A DNA stretch of 64,000 nt from Lingula anatina (taxonomy: Eukaryota; Brachiopoda; Lingulata; Lingulida; Lingulidae): contig NW_019775846.1 in assembly GCF_001039355.2 (NCBI RefSeq), forward strand, positions 659,562 to 723,561. Reading direction: 5' to 3'. Numbering within the stretch: the stretch's first letter is position 1; each line of letters starts with the position of its first letter. Positions 22,291-36,380 of the stretch are shown piece by piece. The position numbers and the translations under genes were made by a program. Below the pieces are notes generated by a model. That model was not told the origin of the DNA, ran no database searches, and worked only from the letters and a program-made list of their open reading frames with translations.

Positions 22291-25200
22291 ATGGAGGGGC
22301 GCTGTAAATCTAATAGTAATAAACACCAATCCTTGGACAGTGGTCCGGGTGGATCCAGCAAGCCGTATCTTGGACATGGTACAGACAGAGACAATAGAAA
22401 CAGCCAGAAGGAAAGACCAAAGAGACCAAAAACAAGTAAAACTCGGACGAAAGGCGCAAGCTCCACTGAGGTAAAGGATACAAGTCATACAACCAGAGAT
22501 GACAACGCGAACGTCATCAGTAATGGCTTGACCCCAGACGACAGCGGTGGAGTTGTGGATTCAGTGGCCGACAATTTGGAACAAAGTCTGAAACTCACTG
22601 AAAGTGTCGACGCTCACGATCAAAACAACCCAGACATGCACGGTACGGAACCGAACGGTGAGGCAATGGGGGACGATGCAGTCTACGTGCAAGACGGCGA
22701 AGAAAAAATTAAAACGGAAGAGGGAAGTGTAACCATGGAGAGGTCCAGTGTGGATAGTAGTGATGACCAGGAAGTTGATGACAGTAGACTAAGCAGACAA
22801 GCGGTGGCGGATGATGAAGAAAATATTAGAAAATTCGAAGAGGAGTTCGACCCTAAGAAACTGAGTTCGTCTGCTGCGAATTTTGACAGTAAAGCATTCA
22901 CTGGGAACATCCAAAGCTTTATTGATCGTATGCAATCAGATTCGTTCGCTCGTGTTACACTAGACTTTCCGGCGAACGATCTGCAAAATCTGACTGCAAA
23001 GATATCGTCTGCACTATTAGAATTCAGAAATTATACCCTGTATTCCCAGAGTCAGCTGGAAGAGTTGAGAAACAAAATCACCGAGGTCAAAGAGAATGTA
23101 ACAGAGCAGCTTCACACAGCGGATACCAATGCAGGTTAGTTGAATCTTAATGGTGGTATTAAGTTTCAAAATGTCAAATATGTGCTCCTGCATAACATCG
23201 AGCCCATTTTACTGGATGACATAGAACAAAAATGATAATAGTTTTGTTAAAGGCATTGGGACATAGATTACTGTACCTTTCATTACATGAAAACAAACCA
23301 GGGTTTCAATATTTTTCTCCCAATGGCTAATGTTTTATTCATTAAAAACGTTGTAAATATTCAGATGTGCTTGGCATATAATCTTTTTTAATCATTTCAT
23401 TCCATACATACAAAATTCTTTGGCACGCCCCTCATTTATAGGAATTTTTTGAGAGATCTCGAACTTCAATGTTTTAATTTTGTAGTCCATACAATCATGC
23501 CAAAAGATTACGCAACTTCCTTTACCCTGAAAATTATCGCCCAGTATCTTTTAAAATGAAAGAAAATTGAAATGCCTTCTAATATTAGAATGAACACGAC
23601 ACACACGCCTCCCTCGTCATCTCTGCAAAATACGTTTGCTTTAGACGATTTTTCTATTTAATCCTACACGTTGGTATATTTTCTTTTCAAAACAATGGTT
23701 TAAATTAATTTATTGTAACGATAGTCATTATGTCGTATTAAGCTAACCTTTGTATTAGATATTTCTCCTTGAGTTATCACTCCCAGTGATTTATCACTGA
23801 GTCTAACTAGGTTGTTTGTCAATTTTGTTATCTATATCTCACGTCAAATTGATTGCGAGAACGATACGATGTAATGATAAAACAGCGAATCGGAGAACTG
23901 TCTTATTGCATGTGCATGTGCATGTGAAATGAATATAATTATGGTTTCAGTTCTAAAGAACTAGTAAATGCAGTGTTTAGCATTAAACATCTTGAGGTCA
24001 CTTAGAACAGATGTAAACTTAATCTCAGCAAAGTCAAGTTAGTTCTCTCTCGTAAATAACAAAGAAAAATATTACACTTTAGTTCAGTGCCTAGTTTTTC
24101 AGAAAAGTTGAAGTTAAACGCTGGTTTTAACTTAAGACCAAAAGGTTTAGTCAACTTCAATCTAGGATAGCTCAATAGTATCCAGATATCGGTCATAACG
24201 GTAACCCTTTCTTACTTTTTGTGAAACAAGTCAAATATCCTCATTCAAGTGACCTGCCACACCTTTATCTTGAACCAAAGCGGGCTAAAATGCTCGGTCT
24301 AAAAGTTTAGACCAACTTTCCACATAAATTTTATGTTTATGTGAGAAATGGGGTCTAGCTTACTGTGACCCTAGTTCCCAGATAACATGGCGTTGGTATG
24401 GGGACATTTAATCCTGACATACGTAATCGCCATCAAATTCTGATCAATAGCAATATGATTGGGCAAAGATAAGGTGGATTTTTGAATTGTGATCCTTGAC
24501 TTGCGACGTTAAAAACAAGTCTAAATCCCGGGCAAATAGATTTCTGGTAAATATCAAAACTCAACACGTACAGATATGGAGTAATTGATTCAGCGTTCTC
24601 TCGATGCTGTGCTACTGAGGAATCGTATCAACACAAAAAGAATGATAGCTTAAGATAATATCCCAATAGACATTCTAGATTATTGCCAGATAACCCTTCG
24701 GAACTGGTTTAGATAAAAATTAATAACACTGGACACAGAAAAAGTTGAAAAAAAAAATAATCCAATCAAGCTAAAATTATTTACTTATAATGTAACCCAG
24801 TTCTCATAAATCTAGTTCACATTGCAAAAATGTTTTCCGTGCGTTTGTTTTTCCATGCCTTAAGTTAGTTCCTTGAAAGTAAAGTGCCAAATTATGTTTC
24901 AACCAAAACAAACACTTAAATCTGTGTAATAAGTGTTATAATTGTGTAGTTAATAAATCTACCAATCGATTTTCAAAATATTCTCTTTTCATAGCCGCGG
25001 CTCAAGATGATGATAGCGACATGGTTGCCAGGAAGGCACTGGAAGCCAAGTTGGCCAGGTTACACGCTGATATCGCTGAGACGGGGGTGGAGTTGGCCAA
25101 GACCGCTAAATTCTCGGCAGAGACTGAAAAAACGGCCATCGATGCTTCTCTGGTCGCAGAACATGCTGTTCAGGAGGCCGAACGAATCAAGGCAGAGATG

Positions 25201-28200
25201 GAAGAAAACCAGCGGCTGGAGGAAGAGCGCAAGCAGCTTGAAATAGCGCGGAAGGTGGCCGAAGAGAAAAGGAAAGCCGAAGAAGAGGAGCGCCGAGCTG
25301 AAGAAGAAGCAGAGAAAATGAGACTTCTGGAAGAAAAGAGGAAACACGACAAAGAAAGTAAAAAGCCTGAAGAAAAATTACCTTGGGAAGATTGGCCTCT
25401 CTTTACGTAAGTTTTCACATATACTTTTTTGTACTTTTATTAACATATCAAACAAAAAACTTTTTATTTATTTTTTATTTAATACCCGATGTCAAAAATA
25501 AATGTTACAATTTCACCTCTCAGTGACAGTGCTACCATTGAATAATTTCCAGATTGCAGTAGTATAGTTTTGTTTTTCACAGTTTTCGAACTGAAGGTGG
25601 GTCTTTTGATCAAGGCATAGCATCTTTGATTCGAACCGATGGTGAGAAAGTGAGAGAAAACTCGGTCCAGGTTCAAGTGATCAATCCTTTGGAATCCAGC
25701 TTCCCTTACGAAGACAATGAAGAGTTGGTCAGTAACATTATAAATGTCACAGCAGCAGAGGACTGTAAGTGGAAGGTAAGTTCAATAACCACAACTTACC
25801 ACACTTACATTCTACCCTCAACGCTAAACTTCCAAAGTCATGTCGATTTAGTTTACAGCATTTCTTTTAAAATGAATTAAAACATAATATAAAATATACA
25901 GTAATATTTAGATAAATGGGCTGAGAAGGTGAATATGTAGGTTAGACAGAACTGACGGTTTGATTGGTATAGTTTACCCAAAACCAAGTGTGTCTCCCTG
26001 GTAACGTCAAGAGATAGTTTACATATGTCGGTTGGTGTACACATTATATCACTTCACTGTTTTGGAAGTCGAAATTTTTTAGACCTACTTAAGTATATTG
26101 TGCATTAGAAAGGAAACTAGATGAACGGGATATGTTTTACTCTTTATACAAGGAAGTTAAACTGAGTTCTGTTAGCTAAAAAGGACAAGCGTTTTATTTT
26201 AACACCGCTACAGAATACACGAGAGAACTCTTTCCTTTTAACTGGATTATGGAGTGGTCTTGAGATAAACACCGTTGAACAAACGGGTCCCTTTTAAAGA
26301 CTTGACCCAGGCTGTTTGCACTTGGTGATGATTTGGCAGTGTATATTTACTAACTATGACGTGTAATACCAAGTAGCTATGGTTTTTGTTGACAGATTAG
26401 TCGTAGGATTGAAGCGTGTCTTACCTATACTCAAAGTCGCCTGTAATTAGCTTTTGAGGCGTTGAATTTACTGTATATTTAGATCATGTAACTTCGAATG
26501 GACATTTTACATGTCGTCAATTGTTGCCCCTGTGTAACCATTAGTTTTCTGTATTTTTACCTATGTAATACAAGGCACATATCAATACAAATTTACCGGT
26601 ATGTAGTTCTTTGAAAAGAGCAAAACACCCCCCCCCCACCCCCCCCCCCAAAAAAAAATAATAATAAAAATAAAATAAAATAATAATGATAATAATAATT
26701 ATATATAATTTTCTTAAACTAGCCCTTAATTGTCTAGCCAGTGTGTTAGGAATCGTTTGTTTTCACTTTGTTTCTTACTACGTGATATAAATGTAGGTAG
26801 GTTTTCGGTGTTAGTATCCTGCACTGCGGTTGTTGCAGTACCTAAACCGTCATCATAATCGGTTAAAATTTCCTCAAATCTTAAGTCACAATTACATTAT
26901 TAAGAATATCGTTATTATGATTTATCCCAAACTTCATTTTAGGAGCCCATCTATGTGGCTATCCCCCATTGCATGTCACGCACCAGCGCGCTGTCCCGTG
27001 AACCCGTTGTGAAGGCGGAGGTGAAGGGGAAATGGAAAGAGATACCGTCATATGACATGCATTTTGAACACTATAAGGTACATGTATATTTCATTATTAT
27101 GTGTAGAATTCTCTTGAGCATATATTTGCGTGTATCAGTCGCACAAATGAGTGAACACCCATACATGTATGAGTTTTTTTTCTCATTAGAATTTTCTGTT
27201 TTCGGTGACAATAACGTACGTGCTAAATGGAAGCAAGGAGTTATAACTCCTTGCTGGAAGCGAGTTGGCAGCTTCAGTCTTACGGTTATTGTTTATATCT
27301 ATAAATTTTCAGGATGTCAAGTTTGTCCAAACCAAATTACACAGCCCAGCGTGTTTGGCGGTAGTAACACGCTTTAAGAAAGACCATCTTCACGTGGGGA
27401 AGAAAGGAGGTAAAATTATCTCCTCTGTTGACCCTCGTATTACCTTCAACGTGGAACCACAGACTTTCAGCCGAAAAGAGAACATTCAATGCCAGGTAGC
27501 TACTTTTATTGATCTTATTTCAAACATTATTTTAATGAAAAGGGTTTAAAGTATAAGTCAATGGACGTTGATTTTTGTTGGCAAGACAGCACATAATACT
27601 TTGAATTGACCATTTAATACCATTGACTAATATGTTAACATCAGCACTTCGTACATGGTATTGTTGAAAAGGTGCTATGTCTATGTTCTGGTATGGAATA
27701 ATCCGCCTAAACTAAGACAATCCATAATTAAGGACTAAGAGGGATGCTCGTAAATGAAAGGGGTTAACTGTAAGAGCGAGAACATAAAAGAGGTGGGATT
27801 TTTTAAATTTTTCTCCAATCTGCTAATTTCTAAAGGAAAAATATGATGCAATTTGGGGCATTTGTTTTGCAGCACTGGGAACAAGCCATATAGGCTACTT
27901 CTGTTAGTGTTTGTCTGTTCTCCTCTTCGGAAGGGAGATGGGGTGTAATACGCTTGCCTGTTTTGTCAATGTCATTCAGAGTTGTAATTCAGAGTTGTCC
28001 TTTATCTTTTTATATCAACTTGAACGCCTTCAGTTTATTTCGTCTAACACAGAAAGTTTTGACGGCTTATCGTTGGTTCTCAGTCATAAATATTACTTTA
28101 ATGGTGTAGGTACAGCCCGTCGACTCAGCGTCTGTAGCAGACATCAAGTTGAGATTTAAGCATTGCCGAGGACTTCTGACTTCGAGTGCCATCATCAATA

Positions 28201-31200
28201 TGAAGTGGGACAGTGAAGCGTTTGGCAAACAGATAATAGTAAGTGTCCACGATTTGATAAATGTTCATATGTGCATAAGTGAACATCCTTTTTGCTGCAT
28301 TGCCTGTGTTGTCTGTTTCATCATAATGCATGTTGAAATAATGACAACAATAACACGTTTATCTACCTTGTAGTGGGATCGTTAACCTTAATGGATAGAG
28401 AGTGTACTTGTATTCATATGACAATGTTTTTGCTATTGACTCGTTACGGGTACCAGTTCCTCCCTAAATGGAAACTATTTACAATAGCTTTCCTTCCTCA
28501 TAATAATATGAATTATATCTGAACGAACCGGTTTTAACGAGAATTGACATTTGGCTGCAATAATGAAACAAAAGATTGCAGTGTGAAACTAGGAATATAT
28601 GAACATTCACATTTATTTCTAGATGACTCTTCCCTGTCCACCCAATCCAGTAAAAGCAAGGAAAGCTGCGGCAATCAAGGCAGAAAAAGAGGCGAAGATG
28701 AAGCAACCGGAACGGAAGGTCGCCGTGAACATTTTTGATGCTGCGCCCAAGAAAGAACCAGAAAAGAAAAAACCGGAGAAAAAGCCGACTCAGCAAACCC
28801 AAGCACAGGCAGAGGCGCCCCCTGACGAAGAAACCGACTTCAAGCGACAAGAACCCACTAGATGGTACATGGGGCAGTACGGAGGAAGCGATGGTGAGGT
28901 TTTTGTGGGTTTGAGAAATAAGAATCGTTTAAATCATTTCTGTCATGCTTTGAGAAATGACTGAATTACCAGTAAAATATTTTGACAAATCCGTGTGCGA
29001 TTTTATAATGCTTGGCAAATTATCAATTGCCGAAAAAAAAAAGCGCTTGGCTGTTTTGTTGTAATTCTTAGTCTTATTTTTTCTTACTCTTATCATTAAT
29101 AATATTGCATTGGTTATGATACAGTTGGTATTTCACGTCATATCAAATAATCCATGTCATATCAAATCACTCAATGATACGTTTCACATTTTAGATGATG
29201 AAAACGATAACCTGTTCCTGTTATATTCTAATGAGAAGGGGAAATGGCATGCAGTTCCCGATTTGCATTTCTCACAAATAAGACTTGATTTGTTAGAGTT
29301 CGAACTGAGAGAGCCATTAACTAGGTTAGTATTACATAAGAGCGTTGTGGTTTGAAAACAAGAAAATCACAAGGACAGAATAAGGAGGATACAAAACATG
29401 TTATTGAGCACACTAATCAACATCTTAAGTCAGTGATTCATATCTTTTTGCTCTCCGTATGCCCATATGATAGTTTAGACTTTATTAAGCCCATTCTTTG
29501 TTATAAAATGCATTGTAAAGTTTCAACAGCGAGATAATTGCATAAAATGCCAGCAATCTATTTACAATCGCTATTTGCAATTTTGATTTCTAGGTTCATG
29601 GTTCTTAGAACGCGAACGACAATAGGTCCTAACGAGGCTGTTCATATGGCTGCCTCAATAGAGAGCTATGTGGAAAGCAGACTCACACAGATTATACTAA
29701 AACAAAAGTGAGTAAGACTGATTAAATATTTATATTACAGCAAATAGACCTAGAGTATTCTAAGTAGTTGTACACTATTATATATAGCTTATCGCTTTTC
29801 AATTTTCCACTGGTCGATGGTTTTAAATGAAACAAGTGTGAGATTAATAAATTATGCAAATTTCAGAACCGACGATCCTAATGAAATCATTGTGTCGTGT
29901 GTCCCTGCGAAAGAAAGTGACAAAGCCCTGCAAAAACTAAATGAAGAAGGTTACGAAGAGGGGCCTGGAGCCAGTTCAGACATCATAATTAATGAGGGAG
30001 ACGTCCTCGAAGTGCGCTTCCGCGGAAACATCAAGTCCGAAGAGAACAAAAGACTGAGAGTAGTCTTCAACTCACACTTGAAATCAACAGTTAATTTCTA
30101 CGCTTGTGAATTGGATCAGTATCTTCAAAAAAGCTTCCCAGTGTTCAAAGGCTTTGCTCAGATCTACAAGAGGGTAATGGTATTACGGACACCGCAGCCC
30201 AGTGAAAACAGTGACGGCGATGAACCTAATCCACAGGATTTGAAGCCACGGTGGGAGGAGGACTGGGAACTTGTTAGTGAACTTTTGGTCACATTACCCA
30301 AGGTATTTACCATTATCTTTTCTCTCTAGCATTTTCTAAAATTTTAGGTTATCACTGAAGGGCTTATCACAATCATTTCAGGCAATTTTGTAATCCTTGC
30401 TATCTGACATATTTTTACTGAAAGCTGTGTACCATTCACACTTTCTTTATGAAAGTTTTTGGTTATGAATCAGTATTTATGTTACAGCAATTGTCTCTCT
30501 TTATTCACAGGAGCATGTGGTCCCAAGTAAACCAATAGAAAAGGCGCCAATTAGGTTAATCAATACCAGCGATCCGGTCACCGAAGAACTGCTACGCCGT
30601 TTCGCTGAGGATCTGGGAGACGAATGGAAAAGATTGGCGCACTATTTGAATGTTCGGCGCACGCGTGTTCAGGCCATCTTGAGAAACAATGATCTGGAAA
30701 GTAGCGAGAGTAAAGAGGACCAAGCTAAATACGATATGCTGATGACCTGGGTGAAAAGGGTGCCAAAAGGAATGAATAAGGTATAGTCATTTTTGTTAAT
30801 CAACTTGTCTTTTCACCAATTCATATTTCTGTTCACTAATTGCAAAATCAAAATAAGCGCTTGTTTTTTTTTTTTTTTTTGTAATTAATTAAGCTTAGTG
30901 CTTTAGTTTATTTCAAAATTATTTTTATTACTTATCAAGTAGTTGCCTGTAGATTCAATAGCAAGGCAATCGAAAAATGCACTTGAACAAAACACAGTAA
31001 CATTTTTTATGATCTGTACGAGTTTCAACAAGATGTTTAGCAGCATACAAAACACACTTGATTTACTAACTGTAAATAACGTACCATATGCTTCTGCACT
31101 GTTGGATAAAATTGTTTAATGATTTGCACTCAATATCGTTGGCAGGTTTCCATCCTGAGTTCTGCGTTCTTGAAATGCGGCAGACGGGATTTGGCCGAGG

Positions 31201-31271
31201 AACTGCGAGACATCGAACACGATTTTTTGGTGAAGAAAAACAAAGCACGTCAAATTTCGGCAAAGGTATAA
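22291..31271 (+). CDS. DTHD1: DTHD1-like protein: coiled coil, ZU5 and death domain
   Basis: Twelve exons: 22291-23134, 24995-25406, 25583-25775, 26943-27077, 27313-27495, 28110-28238, 28623-28893, 29195-29324, 29594-29707, 29867-30302, 30511-30780, 31146-31271. All phases join, giving 1080 residues, somewhat longer than vertebrate DTHD1 as I recall it. Residues 1-281 are hydrophilic and acidic. About 282-400 is a charged coiled coil rich in EER/EEK repeats. About 419-650 contains ZU5-type strands twice (EPIYVAIPHC; GGKIISSVDPRITFNVEP followed by PCPPNP). A Lys/Pro/Gln-rich linker is at about 640-700. About 960-1075 is a death domain (LLRRFAEDLGDEWKRLAHYL to LAEELRDIEHDF). Death domains recruit partners by homotypic contact; the function of DTHD1 itself is poorly known. 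The start is the first ATG of a long exon with no upstream splice need. AATAAA at 31772. Confidence 0.88.
26631..26658. repeat. Poly-C/poly-A low-complexity tract
   Basis: Two C runs separated by one A, followed by A-rich (AAT)n-like sequence to about 26700, within the third intron of the DTHD1-like gene. Confidence 0.9.
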
Positions 31272-33596
31272 GCATCATTGGGACTGTCAACAGACTCGCT
31301 TTGAAAAAGAAAAAGTTATCATAATGATGGGAATAGACAGAAATTAGCATATATCGACAATCAAAAACCTAAGAAATCTAGTGCCAACTGAAAGATGAAG
31401 CCATGTTTGCATGCATAAAAAAGCTGTGGACCAAAGTTGTTTATGGTATAAGCTTTATACAGTATATTTTTTTGATTGAACAGAATTTTAAAACCTTTTA
31501 TCTTTATGGAGGGTCAAAGCAATGATCTTTGATTTTTTTTATGCAATTGATTACTTTTATAGTTTGAGAGGTTTTATATTCGCTAGTCGCACCAGCTTCA
31601 GTTTTAGGGATCGTTTAATATGAGTCAAATCTTTATTTTATCTCAATCTTTTCTAAACTTGTCTTTATCTATTTATGTAAATTATCTAAAAACTTCACTT
31701 TCAGGGTCCTTTCTTTTTGTGAACTCTGTGTCAAATATATTTATTTGTAACTCCTTATTATTATTATACACAATAAAGGTAACTTTTTATACTGCAATTA
31801 CACAGTTCCTACATTGATTTATTTCATTTTAAACGTTGAGTTTTTAAAAATTCCGTTCAACAAATTCCAGTGAATACTGGAACTTTTTCTCATTATTTGT
31901 CTTCCCTTATCCTTTTATCGTAAATGAAAAGATAATTTTTGTTAAAACTGAAATTAACTGTAAATAGGATAAATCAGGTGTCACCATGAGATCTTGTATA
32001 AAATCCTGAAAATGCTCTGAATGCAAGTCGGTATAGGAATTAGTTCCTGTGCAATTTCTTACCTTAACGCAATCGATATTTCCCATCTAACGCAATAACC
32101 TTAGGTGCCCAGTCGCACCTGTAATATCTTGGCCACCTAGTCCAAACATCGAGTTGAAATTACAACAAATAAATCAGATGGCTGAGATGCTGTGGTTCAG
32201 ACACATGTCAGGTCTGGTCGAGGAGATCCTGGCAACGCTTGGTGATTACAGTAAAGTAGCTAGTCAGCACGGATATTTGCAAGGTTTTGTGCTTATCAAA
32301 ACGTAAATCATCTTGGGTAGATATCCACGGCTTTTTGATGATTAATGCAGATAAAAATGTTTAAAACATTTAACATACTGACGTTTGGTTGTGTGTAAAA
32401 CAATTTGTGACGACCTGACATCATATTTTACACACAAAAATATATATTAATAAAAAATTGAAAAGAAGAAGAATGAACAAATACTTGAAATGAGTAATAA
32501 AAGGATATTTGAATATCAACCAGCTTTTGCGAAAAAAATCTAACAGATTAACTTAAGATACAAACCACATGATATTGTACATGTGTATAAATAGTATCAA
32601 ATTTTCTTTTCATCGTGCCACGAATATTTCCCGTGTAATGGCGCGTTATTTTTGCTGTCAACGCTTGTCGTATCATAGTATCTTGACAAAACCTTGAGCA
32701 TGAGTGTTAATCAAACCTGTCCCTTTTATTACTGTTTATTTTTACCCCTCACTGGCTAACTTCAATTCCTGTATGTTAATGAAATTCAGTGAGCACCGGT
32801 ATAGTAAACGTAATACTATTGTGGCATTCAAACCCAATTCCATTATTCGTCTAGCGCGCACCCGAGTATGTAAAATTAAATAGAAACTGTTTATTTGTCT
32901 CTACCGATGTTGTTTAGAATTTTGCTATATAAATGCAATTTACCTGAAGCGCAACAATATAAAAGGCAAGCTCGCGCTCTGAAGGGTCAAACGGGTAAAG
33001 TGAGGGGTGGCAAGTGTAGAATTTCCATGTTTAATCTTCATTAGAGACACACACTCCGTGTATTTCGTGTCAAGTTTTTGGAATTAGTTTATCAAATAAC
33101 CACACGGACTTGGAACGTCCCCCACGCAGAGTGTCGAATTCAATTGTTGCTGTGATTTTTTTTTATCTGCTTGATCCTTACCCTGATATGCTCACGTAAC
33201 AGACCGGCTAGTTACTAAAGGAAATCAGAAAGAGGCTACTATAAACAGAGGCGACCTTCAATAGAGCCGCCCTAAGACCTGGCAGAACTGTCACGTTATC
33301 GACGTTTTTGAACGTGCTTCTTTTCCAAAGAGGTTTGGCGTGTTACAGTGGATAGAACTTCAAATTGCATTATAAACTAGTGGAACTTAAAAGTGCAGTG
33401 CGTCTTTCATGTAAATACTGTGATTTGAAGCTACGGGGACAAACACGTTCTGACAGCTTTGGAGACGATTCGGTTATACACGGTCAGATATCACATCACT
33501 TAACAAGCTTCGGCTGGTCCGATTGTCAACCTTCCAACATTCAAGTTGTGTCAAATTTTCCATTAGGATAATTTTGAGATATAAAATAACTGAAAA
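31272..33596. other. DTHD1 3' UTR and intergenic
   Basis: AATAAA at 31772-31777 marks a plausible 3' end about 500 bases after the DTHD1 stop. The rest is AT-rich without recognisable coding sequence. The final few hundred bases before 33597 should hold the promoter and 5' UTR of the Tctex1-domain gene. Confidence 0.5.
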
Positions 33597-34160
33597 ATGG
33601 CACAGGTTAAACCCGCAGTGAGAGGCACTGATCACAAGCGCCAAAGCATAGCTCCAAGTGTAGGAGCTGCCTTGAAGAGGACTCAGGCGCCAGGTATGGG
33701 TGCCCCGTCAATGCGGAGTCATGGACAGAATCTAGAGACAGAAACGAATTACGATGTCATTTCCATGGCGGACAGGAGTGAAGGAATTTACAGGAGAAAC
33801 CTTCAATATGAAAATACGTACAAAATGGAGCCTGACGTCCGTTTTATGGCTGGGTGTGTGGAGAAAGAAGCGGAGGATGTCCTCACGGAGAGGCTGAAAG
33901 ATATGAAGTACGATCCTGCCACCTGCAAGCACCTGAGTCAGGAATTGGCAGGGATAATCATGGAAAGAGTCAAACTTTTTGCGTTTAAACGCTACAAGTT
34001 TGTCGTCGTAGTCAGCATCGGCAGTCTAAAAGAAAGGCCGGGGATGCAGTTCGGCAGCAGGTGTCTGTGGAACAAGGGCACGGACAGTTTTGCGAATGTT
34101 AAATTTGCCAACGGTTCTCTATTTGCTGTCGCCATGATTTACGGACTTTATTACGAGTGA
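33597..34160 (+). CDS. Tctex1-domain (dynein light chain Tctex-type) protein
   Basis: Intronless 187-residue protein. Residues 1-70 are a basic, probably disordered leader. From about residue 72 (YENTYKMEPDVRF) to the C-terminus is a full Tctex1 domain: VEKEAEDVLTERL, the helix with IIMERVK, then strands KFVVVVSIG, MQFGSRCLWN and the closing SLFAVAMIYGLYYE. This domain dimerises and tethers cargo or regulators to cytoplasmic or ciliary dynein. The leader plus the domain resembles the TCTEX1D1/DYNLT5 and TCTEX1D4 group rather than the short DYNLT1/3 light chains; I cannot choose the orthologue. The lack of introns, unlike its neighbours, may reflect retroposition, although some members of this group are naturally single-exon. 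Confidence 0.9.
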   Translation: MAQVKPAVRGTDHKRQSIAPSVGAALKRTQAPGMGAPSMRSHGQNLETETNYDVISMADRSEGIYRRNLQYENTYKMEPDVRFMAGCVEKEAEDVLTERLKDMKYDPATCKHLSQELAGIIMERVKLFAFKRYKFVVVVSIGSLKERPGMQFGSRCLWNKGTDSFANVKFANGSLFAVAMIYGLYYE

Positions 34161-36380
34161 ATATCGCAAATGTAGCCATTCCATTTCTCTTCTTAATTTT
34201 TGCACGAAAAACATCAACTGAGATTGTGCTACAAAACTCGATCTTCCGGGCTCAAAGTGAATTCGATTTCCAATATTATTCAGTGCGCATTGATTTTGTT
34301 ATCCTCATAATCCTTATTACAAAGACGTATATAATTAACGACAATACCATAAGGAAGCCGATATGTCCGACCTTTGGTGACATTATTAAATGTTTTGCTT
34401 GGCGACCACATTAGAAACAACTTGAAGTCGAATTAAACCAGTATTCCAAAAGTCTTTTAATCGATTTAGCTCAGCGCTGGAAACATTAAAAGTTTACCTA
34501 GGACACTCGAGGCACTTACTGGATACAAGACTGCGTTAAGGGTGTTTGACTTTTGAAAACTTACATGGGATACAGTCTCCAGTCAGTATTTGAATATGTT
34601 TTTGTGAATTTTGATGGAAAGATCAACGGTTACTGGCTATTTGCATATTTTTTTTAATTGATCTTCGATTATATGTCTAATTAACCCTTATGCGCATTTT
34701 GGGCTTCCCTTTCGTGGACAATTTTAAGTCATTTGATGCAGAGCCATTGGCTAAGGTTATGTCTTTGTATTGATTTACCATCCTACCTATTAGTGCTCTT
34801 ATTTTCATAAATCGTAAACTATAAAGAATGGGCTCTCGAGACGATTCTAAGATATGATTAAGTAGTGTAGAACAAGTTTAATGGTTATACATCTTTAAAG
34901 ACAAACCCTGTACTGTTCATATACCACTATTGTAGGTCGTCGATGAGCAAGTCTGAATTAGCAGATGTATTGGACGATAACTTTCATCTGATTTTATAGC
35001 TAAGCTATTGATACATGAAAATTAGACGCGATGTGGTTCTTAACGACGTCCTTTTCTATTAACACGGAACATTGTTTATTTTAGTGAAAATACAGTAATA
35101 AGGTTTTTGTTAAGACCAAACAACNCTGGTGCAAATGCACTGGGCAAGGAAAACCCCACAAAGGAAAGAATGAAGTAATCCAATGCAGTTTGGAGAACAA
35201 TGAACTTGCACAAAAATAATGGCAATTAGTAAAAGGAAAATGAGTAAGTAAATGAATTACAAACTAAAAGTAGGTAACTTAATCGGCAAAGCATGTGCCC
35301 ATGTGATATCCAATAAATTTTGGGACGTTGTGTCCGCCTATGTCTTCGGGTGACTGGAGATTTTACACGCAAGGACCCTTAATTTCTTTGTGCAGTCGCA
35401 GTGACCGCTATCCGAGTAAACAAGCAACACCTGAATAAAGAACGTTTTGTCAACTGCAACTGCTAAATAGCTAGAGAAACTAAAACTTACCGCATACATG
35501 TAACAGTCAGCAATTGTACTGTTGATCCTTGCTTGAAGTTGTGCAGAATCTGTCACTGTACGCTTCAACAGATCGAGTGAACTGCTGGAAAGTTCTCATA
35601 GAGGTAAAATGAAATTGTTTGAACTGAAGATTTCAGTTGCAGATTTGAGATAACTTATAGCTTGATTGTATCATACTCGTGAACAGAATGAATCAAGCAA
35701 AATGAGGCCAGGCAGTGATGCCCCATGGTATAAGTAGCAACATGTGCCTCAAAGGAGATTACCCCTCTAGGGCACAATTGAGCATGTGCAGAATGCCCAC
35801 GTGCATAAATAAGCTCTGGAGATTGTTGTCGCCATAAAATGTCGTTTGACTACGCCAAACTTTCCTTTAGAGGACCGTATGTATATGTTGTGGACCTGTT
35901 GTGGTATTTTACGTCTATAGTTTCGTCAACACAACCCTGCTGTCTTGTTTTTTCTGATAATACCCTTGTTCAACCAGAATCAGCATTCAAGTAGACTGTA
36001 CTAACCAAACAACTACAATATTTTAGCTATTAATATCACTTGGTGCTTGATCGACTTGTAGCCCAGCATACCATGACAGTTTTGCTCAAACACGTAGATT
36101 ATAGAAATACATTTGCTGTTGTTGAGATGAGTTATGCGATAAAATAATGTTTGTATGTTATATATAATTGTACGGCAATCTATCTTAATTTATAATAAAA
36201 CGTAAATGCAGTCTAATTTCAGATAGGTTTTTATTGTGTAGACGAAGGATGCCTCGATCCATAGCGGCAAGTTTCTAACTTAGGATAAAAGTTATATAAT
36301 TAATAATTCCTGGTCAGTTATATCCCAAACTTAATCTCCCTATAATACGGGAGTAACAACAGACAAAAACAATCTCAATT
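34161..36380. other. Intergenic, with one N at 35125
   Basis: Contains the 3' flank of the Tctex1 gene and one possible orphan exon on the minus strand (separate entry). The single N at 35125 probably marks a contig join or unresolved base. No mobile element recognised. Confidence 0.5.
35491..35584 (-). other. Candidate orphan exon
   Basis: On the minus strand a pyrimidine-containing acceptor ending TTTCCAG and a consensus donor GTAAGT bracket 94 bases that are open in one frame, reading SSLDLLKRTVTDSAQLQARI and continuing NSTIADCYMYA. The helical, coding-like composition and both good splice sites support an exon, but I found no partner exons and do not recognise the family. Confidence 0.3.
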
